In this document: positions 58,439 through 64,000 of the stretch, piece by piece
Position numbering within the stretch: the first letter of the stretch is position 1
Layout: every line of letters starts with the position of its first letter
Source of the DNA: Erythrophleum ivorense
Taxonomy: Eukaryota > Streptophyta > Magnoliopsida > Fabales > Fabaceae
Direction: 5' to 3'
DNA: 64,000 bases
Assembly (NCBI GenBank): GCA_026724425.1
Contig: JAIUCV010000402.1
Coordinates: forward strand, 620,001-684,000
Notes under the pieces: generated by a model
What the model was told of the DNA's origin: nothing
The model's database searches: none
What the model saw: only the letters and a program-made list of their open reading frames with translations
Position numbers and translations under genes: made by a program

Positions 58439-60463
58439 TCAGTTTTCTTCAACATGTCCATCCTCTGATTTCCCAGCGCTGCATCAGAAAGTGAACAAAT
58501 TAACAGAATCAAAACTTGATCTAAAGAGACACCATATCAATAGTAGTAACAAATATTAACTCCATTGAATAGTGATGGCCAGAAATCAAATATCAGACAC
58601 TAGCTGAGAGACTCAAAGCCTAATTACAGTCTGGTACTTCAGAAGAAGACATACCACTTTATGCTTAAAAACATGATTGGCATATGGGATATAATGATGA
58701 CAAATACATTATTAACCAAGACATGTCTAACCCAGTGGCACCAACACAACGATTATAACTCATCTACCAGGTCAGGTTCAAATCAAGGTCATATAAAGCC
58801 AAGAATATCGGAGGAGTCAATAAGTGACTAAGCCTTAAAAATTAGTCAATGCTAAAGTACTTATATAAACTTTAAACGGATCCTCCTATCCACGAAAAGT
58901 ACAAGAATCACAATGATGACTTCATATAAAATTTTATTATAAAATTGTATTACCCCTTAATATAAGGCATCAGCCTATAGTATGTCCAATTTATATATAG
59001 AGAGCACAAAACTTACGGAGGAATGATTTAGCAGACAGACCAAAATTGTAGCAACAAATTAGAACCACCAAAGCGACATTGTAAAGTACACCACAACAAG
59101 CCAAATTAATAGTCCTTAACCCTCTTTTCTTCTTCTTTTTCTTTTTCTGTTTTTGAAAAGAAATGCTACCAGCGAAGAGACTCCTCTCAATATCAAAATA
59201 AGTCTACAGAATATAATTGTACCTGAAAACATCTCAAACTTCTAATTAATGTAAAAAAAAAAGTGCATACCATGCCTTAACCAACTAATAAAGCCAATCA
59301 AGAACACAAAATAGATGAAACTACTAAATTTATTTCCTATGCTCATTACTGGCAAACCTTTTTGGACGACCATCATCAGATTCTGCCTTCCTCCAACTCC
59401 TCTCAGTTCTTTCTTCTGGCAAACTAGCACGTCCATTGCCAGACCCGAAGCCCCTCCTCCCAAATCCATCCTTCTTCTCGTTTGTCTCCTTAATCTTCAT
59501 TGTCTCCAGCTGCTCATCAATCTCCTTCCAATCCTTCCCTTGCTCCGCCAAAACCTGTTCCCTTGGCCTTGCTTCTCCGAACGGATTTGAACCCCTAGGC
59601 TTTGCCACATTCCCAGAACCCTCTTGGTTTCCATTACTCAAAGTCTGTGATCGAGGTTGCAAATTAAGTCTCGGTCGCCCACTCGGGGTCTCAATTCTAT
59701 CATTTCCACCTCCACCGTTAAATTCCCCTTTCTTCCTGTTCCAATTATCCGAATCTGCACCACCGCTCGAACCAAATCCAACCTTCCTCTCTCTCTCAAA
59801 CCCACCACCATTCGAACCAAATCTCCGTCCCTCCAAAGGCACAAAACTCTTATTGGATACCCAACTGTCCGATTCATCGGCTCTGGATTGTGAATCAAAA
59901 AAGCCTCCTCTATCCCTTTCCCTCCTCTCAAAACCGTTCCCAACGGTCGATTTCTTCGCAGCAGCCCAATTATCTATTTCGTCAGCTCGCGAAGGTGCAA
60001 TTTCACGATTCGAATCCCGACCGAAGGAACCATTCCTCCTCGGCTCATCAGAAACCCTAGATGAACCCCATCGAGAATTGGATGACTCATCACCACCAGA
60101 ATTCCTATTGGGCCGGTCATACGAACCATAAGACCTAAAACCACCACCAAGTCGACTCCGGTCGCGCTCAAGCTCCTCGGCGGTTCGCTGGCGAGGACCG
60201 GTTGGCAGCATCATGAGATCTTCATGCGTCAAGGCATCGGAATGACTGGCCTGGGATGGTTTAGGGCCTCCGTAAGCAGTGAAATCGGCCAAGGAGACGG
60301 TCTGGCTCTTCTTCTTCTTGGGCTTGGTGGCAGCGGCGACGGCAAGGGAAGGGAACTGAGAAGTGTCATCCTTGTCTTTCTGTTCAAGGAGCTCGGCTTC
60401 GTGTTCTTCCGAATCAAGCGCCCATGCTCCAGGTTTAGACCAGGCAGATACAGAAGCCGCCAT
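58439..60463 (-). CDS. EIF4B: Plant eIF4B-like translation initiation factor
   Basis: Plant eIF4B stimulates the eIF4A/4F helicase and binds RNA, eIF4A, eIF3 and PABP. The main exon encodes family blocks: SAWSKPGAWALDSEEHEAEL at the N-terminus, SQFPSLAVAAATKPKKKKSQ and TVSLADFTAYGG, then ALTHEDLMMLPTGPRQRTAE, a long Arg/Gly/Ser-rich region, and near the end RPRLNLQPRSQTLSNG, SNPFGEARPREQVLAEQGKD and WKEIDEQLETMKIKE. Preferred model: exon 1 60463-59358 spliced (AAAAG/GTTTGC donor) to 58478-58439, giving 381 residues with the acidic tail SAGKSEDGHVEEN. Reading through instead stops at 59330 with 377 residues ending FASNEHRK. The acceptor (CTTTCTGATGCAG) is good and the spliced tail looks plant-eIF4B-like from memory, but both forms may exist. 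The total is shorter than eIF4B1/2 (about 530), closer to the short Arabidopsis At4g38710 protein. A GA-rich 5' leader precedes the ATG. Confidence 0.85.
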
Positions 60464-62353
60464 TGCTATGCTTTGGTTCTCTCTCCGTGAAACTTTCGCT
60501 CGCTCTCTCTCTCTCGCTCGCTCAAGGTTGCGTCTGTTGGCAGCGAAAACCGGCGCGCGGGACGAATATATCTGTGGCTGATATCTTTGGATCGGACGGT
60601 GGAAGGTGACATCACGTGATTCTTCCTAAACCGACGTCCATGAACGGTTACGATTTCCGTTTAGGTTGTCTTTTTTTGTTTGTTTTTGGAATCATGACGA
60701 AAAGAATATTTAAATGCCTGATGCTTTAACATTAATTTTCCTTAGATTACATTTGGAAAATAGATATTTGAACTTCTAGTATTTTTCTTTGGGTAAACTT
60801 TTCTGTATTCAAAATTTAAACATATTTATATATTTTTTATGTTTCACATTCTTTGTAATTCCAATTGACGTTAAAACCCTATCAATTTTAAAAACGTCAC
60901 ATTAATCTATCTTATTTTAAATTGTTATAAACATTAGTGTAGTATTTTAGTATTGGCAAGGAGATTTAAAAAAAAAGGACTAAAGTAGAATTTTTTATAT
61001 CTTTTGCTAATTATATTTTTTTAATAAAAAAATATGATTATATAATATTGAGTAATAAAAATTATAAATTTGTTTACAAAAATTATATACTCATTATTTT
61101 ATTTTAAAAATTGCATATTTTTCATATTTTAATTAGAGACTGATAACAAATATATAATAAACTGTATATTAACTTTTTCAAAATAAAAAAAATGATATTT
61201 TAGTACTTTATGCTACATTGAATTAGGCTAAGAAAACAAATGAATATGGCATATATTGTCTTGAGAATTATGTTAATAGAAGTATATAAAATTAGAGTGA
61301 GTGTGATAGTAATTTAGATAAATATAAGAAGGGGAATGTAAATTTCCTCTAAAAATTATTTATAAGCCATTTATAAATAATTTAAAATTTGATTTAGCTG
61401 AGATTTAAATATTTTATAAATAAATTTTTGTAGAATGAAAGAGAATAAGATTACAGGCTGCTAAACACCACCATATTCTCACTTGCTAATAGAATATTCT
61501 AAAACACCTGTTTCTTTTCAATTGATCGCAAGGTTAAAGAGCCTACAAGTAAGACACATCAAATTTAGCACCGAGTTGGCTTTGCATAAAAGCAGCAATT
61601 TAAAGAGTTATAAACCACAATTAGTGAATCTAAGAACAGCCAAGTCAAAAAAAGATTAGATGCCATGCAAAACCAAGCTAAAATGGCCACCACTAAAGTC
61701 GTTGGAGCAAACAACCGTGCAGCTGGCAGCATCATTTCCAATAACTAATCTTTATTTGCTTCTGCTTCTAACAAAAAGTCATTTCACCTGCAGAACACCT
61801 AAGATTTTCTAGAGAATCGAAGTATACCTCTCAACATTTGAAAAAAAAAAAAAAACACACACACACACACACACACACATATTCACACTCACCATAATCA
61901 AGAAAAGAATCAACAAAATCTGATAGTTGAATAACAAAAAATAAGAACAGGGAAAATTTTGTACACAAACAATGGCTAACGTTCTACCCGAAGGGTAAGA
62001 AAGTAACATGGATTAAACCACCATGAAATCACCCCCAAAAATCTTCCAAGTGTTGCAATGTGAGAATAATCCCCATTGCAGTTTCAATTTGATTTAGCAC
62101 TTGAATCTAGACTAGCTCACCACACATCCTTGGAGGTGGTTCCCGTCAATAGGTGCATGCATGCGCAGCAGCAAGCAGAGAAATGGTCAGAAAACTATAG
62201 TACCACAGGAAGCACAAATCTGTGTCCCACGATCAGTTACAAGCCAAGCAATCCAAACAGCAAATGCACCACTTCCTGACACTGGGTGGGATCAATCTGT
62301 TGCATCATTGCCGCCAAAACATGTTCTCTTACACGAACCTCAAAAAGGAAAAG
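60464..62353. other. Intergenic stretch between eIF4B-like and NIPA-like genes
   Basis: eIF4B-like promoter (GA-rich near 60500-60525) followed by AT-rich DNA without a gene. Poly-A plus a (CA)n run stands at 61841-61879. Frames at 61809-62279 have no domain; the part next to 62354 is the likely NIPA-like 3' UTR. Confidence 0.5.
61841..61879. repeat. Poly-A and (CA)n microsatellite
   Basis: About fifteen A followed by about twelve CA units. Confidence 0.9.
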
Positions 62354-64000
62354 TTACTGTTCAACATATTCTGAACCATGAATAAGGATCAGGTGTTCAT
62401 CCTCAAGGCCCTTCATCGAATCCTCACCAATGTACCGTGTCAAGGTTTCTGCGTTATAGAAAGAGGTTTCAAGCACGGGATCAGGTTTAGAAACTATGGT
62501 GAAAACATTCAAGGCTGTACGACAGCCTATGAACGTATTAGCAAATGAAAGGATAACAAAAAAGCATCTGTCTCAAGGTGTCATGTAAAACTCTACCTTG
62601 CATATTAGATTGTTCCTGGTCTCTTGTCGCATGCAATATTATTGTTCCTGAAAGAACGGTGATGAAACCACATACCTCAGAAGCTATGCTGCTGGCGTTC
62701 TGACCCGACCAATCCTGCAACGAAAATTGAAGAAAGCATAAAGTCAAGATAATCTGCCAAAAAGAAAACTTTGGTATATAACCGCTAGAATCCAAGAATA
62801 TGAATCTAATATTGTACCTTAAACATTATGGCACTAGCAATAATAGTCAGAGTTGTGAACATGACATAATACACAGGAGAAACAATTGCTGCGTTGAATG
62901 TGTCTAGTGCCTGAAACATAGTTGAATGGTGCAAGTACGCACAAAATTACTTAAAAGTTCCAGAGAGCTAGAGATAGGCCATTGATGGCTGATAAGCAAA
63001 GTCATAATAGTGGGAATCCCAACATGCAGTTATTAAACACAAAGTAGCCCTTTGAATGTTTTTCAATCATTTTCCTGCCTCTAATCTCAACGTATTCCTC
63101 AACAAATAAAAACACTAGATTTGAAGAGATTTGTCCTATGTCACCCTAGAATAAGAATCCATAAAGCATGCATGCTTTACAGGGCCAAGTTTATGAAATT
63201 TACTGTCAAAACATTGATAACCAATAATTTACAGTTTTAGTTATAAGTTCCATGAGGCTTTCATAACTTTGCACTCACCTTGTTCAGGTAATTCAACTGA
63301 GTAATGACACATATTGTTGCCACTGTGAAAAAAAACCAAGTCTGCGGATACGTTATTTGATTAACTCCCTCAAGTGTAAGCTTTATTGCAATTCCAATGG
63401 CCTTTATGCTCACAACCTGAATAGTTTCACAAATTTAACATTGAGCAGAAAATAGGTAGTCAGATCATGCATTACAACTTCAATATCAAACTTCCATCTA
63501 CGTGCTTGGTAGAAACATAATCACCGTAAGTGAGCCCGTCAAAGAACAAATTCCCAAGTAGACCAGCATATTACTCTGTCCATAGCGAGGTTCAAAGTGT
63601 AAAATCAAAGCTAGAACTACTGAAATTGTTGCCATGACATAAACTAGAAATGCTGTTGAATGGAAAAAGAACATCAGTTAATAGACGGGGAAAATCTAGT
63701 TTGAGCCAGATAAAAGAGGGGATGAAACTAAACCTGGTTGAGTGGCCAGATCCCATATTTCTTGCACAGAATTTGGAGTTTGCTCTTGAGGTGCATGAAT
63801 GACAATTACCACTGATCCTACAATGCAGGATATACATCCCAATATCCCCATCTTCCGAAGTTGTTCCTTTAATAAGAAGTGAGCCAAAACAGCACTAGAA
63901 ATATATACTGAATATTAGTTCTAACATAAAATCACAGCAATAAAACATTCACTAGACTAAGCACTATGCACATTTACCTGACAATGATACTCAGTGCTCC
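62354..64000 (-). CDS. NIPA: NIPA-like (DUF803) magnesium transporter, 3' part
   Basis: Multi-pass membrane protein of the DMT-related NIPA family, thought to carry Mg2+; plant members localise to endomembranes/plasma membrane. The window has the last seven exons: 63978 to beyond 64000, 63734-63894, 63525-63652, 63279-63416, 62818-62910, 62597-62714, 62354-62448, all GT-AG and in frame, for the C-terminal 251 residues of an expected 330-350. Visible blocks: GALSIIVSAVLAHFLLKEQL, GILGCISCIVGSVVIVIHAP, EIWDLATQPAFLVYV, NMLVYLGICSLTGSLTVVSI, YPQTWFFFTVATICVITQLN, ALDTFNAAIVSPVYYVMFTT, EVCGFITVLSGTIILHATRD, and the plant tail GEDSMKGLEDEHLILIHGSE. The 5' end and promoter lie outside the window. 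The final acceptor was chosen so that this conserved tail stays in frame. Confidence 0.9.

Noticed and set aside
59345..59350. Donor GTAATG in the eIF4B-like exon spliced to 58478
   Set aside because: It gives a different frame with the tail TLGNQRMDMLKKTEEL; the donor at 59357 gives the acidic tail that looks more like plant eIF4B.
62449..62494. Alternative acceptor (ACCATAG) for the last NIPA-like exon
   Set aside because: It brings a stop codon after about 13 residues, whereas the acceptor at 62448 keeps the conserved GEDSMKGLEDEHL tail in frame.
1..64000. CRISPR arrays, operons, rRNA or tRNA genes
   Set aside because: No regularly spaced repeats of CRISPR type were seen, the gene structures are nuclear eukaryotic, and I found no convincing tRNA arm pattern or rRNA segment by eye.

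Overview
The window is nuclear DNA of a flowering plant, most likely a eudicot. The genes carry plant-type GT-AG introns, every recognised family is plant-specific or has its characteristic plant form (AUX1/LAX auxin carrier, ARO armadillo proteins, TOC120/132 preprotein receptors, dirigent protein, FOCL1-like cell-wall protein, plant eIF4B, NIPA-type transporter), and the space between genes is very AT-rich and full of microsatellites and small inverted-repeat elements. No reverse transcriptase, integrase or transposase gene is visible. I cannot name the species.

Layout from left to right: a probable first (non-coding) exon and promoter of a minus-strand gene leaving the left edge (about 246-450); LAX2-like auxin importer on + (4430-7512, seven exons); a 5.4 kb gene-free stretch with foldback/MITE-like repeats; cold-shock/zinc-knuckle glycine-rich protein GRP2 on - (12924-13508); ARO armadillo-only protein on - (16308-18221); a 6.4 kb AT-rich desert with tandem repeats and foldback elements; a short J11-type J-protein on - (24610-24951); a PI-PLC-X-like phosphodiesterase on - (27643-28596); two tandem TOC120/132-type chloroplast import receptors on + (31646-35293 and 37675-41382); a dirigent protein on - (44707-45243); a TRF-like telobox-Myb protein on + with a triplicated 96-bp exon (48106-52813); a FOCL1-like cell-wall protein on - (53868-55802); an eIF4B-like translation factor on - (58439-60463); and the 3' part of a NIPA-like membrane transporter on - (62354 to beyond 64000).

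The genes are not an operon and have unrelated jobs (auxin uptake, RNA chaperoning, polar growth, protein folding, plastid protein import, cell wall/lignan chemistry, telomere-type DNA binding, stomatal cuticle, translation, Mg transport). What links them is ancestral gene order: from memory, LAX2-GRP2-PLC-DIR-eIF4B-NIPA follows the order of two homologous Arabidopsis segments, while ARO-J11 and TOC132-FOCL1 are adjacent pairs from other Arabidopsis segments, here interleaved into one block. The most notable structures are the TOC tandem pair with a 377-bp stretch of perfect nucleotide identity (gene-conversion-like), the exon/intron module amplification in the TRF-like gene, and three inverted-repeat elements clustered in the 3' flank of the second TOC copy but absent from the corresponding flank of the first.
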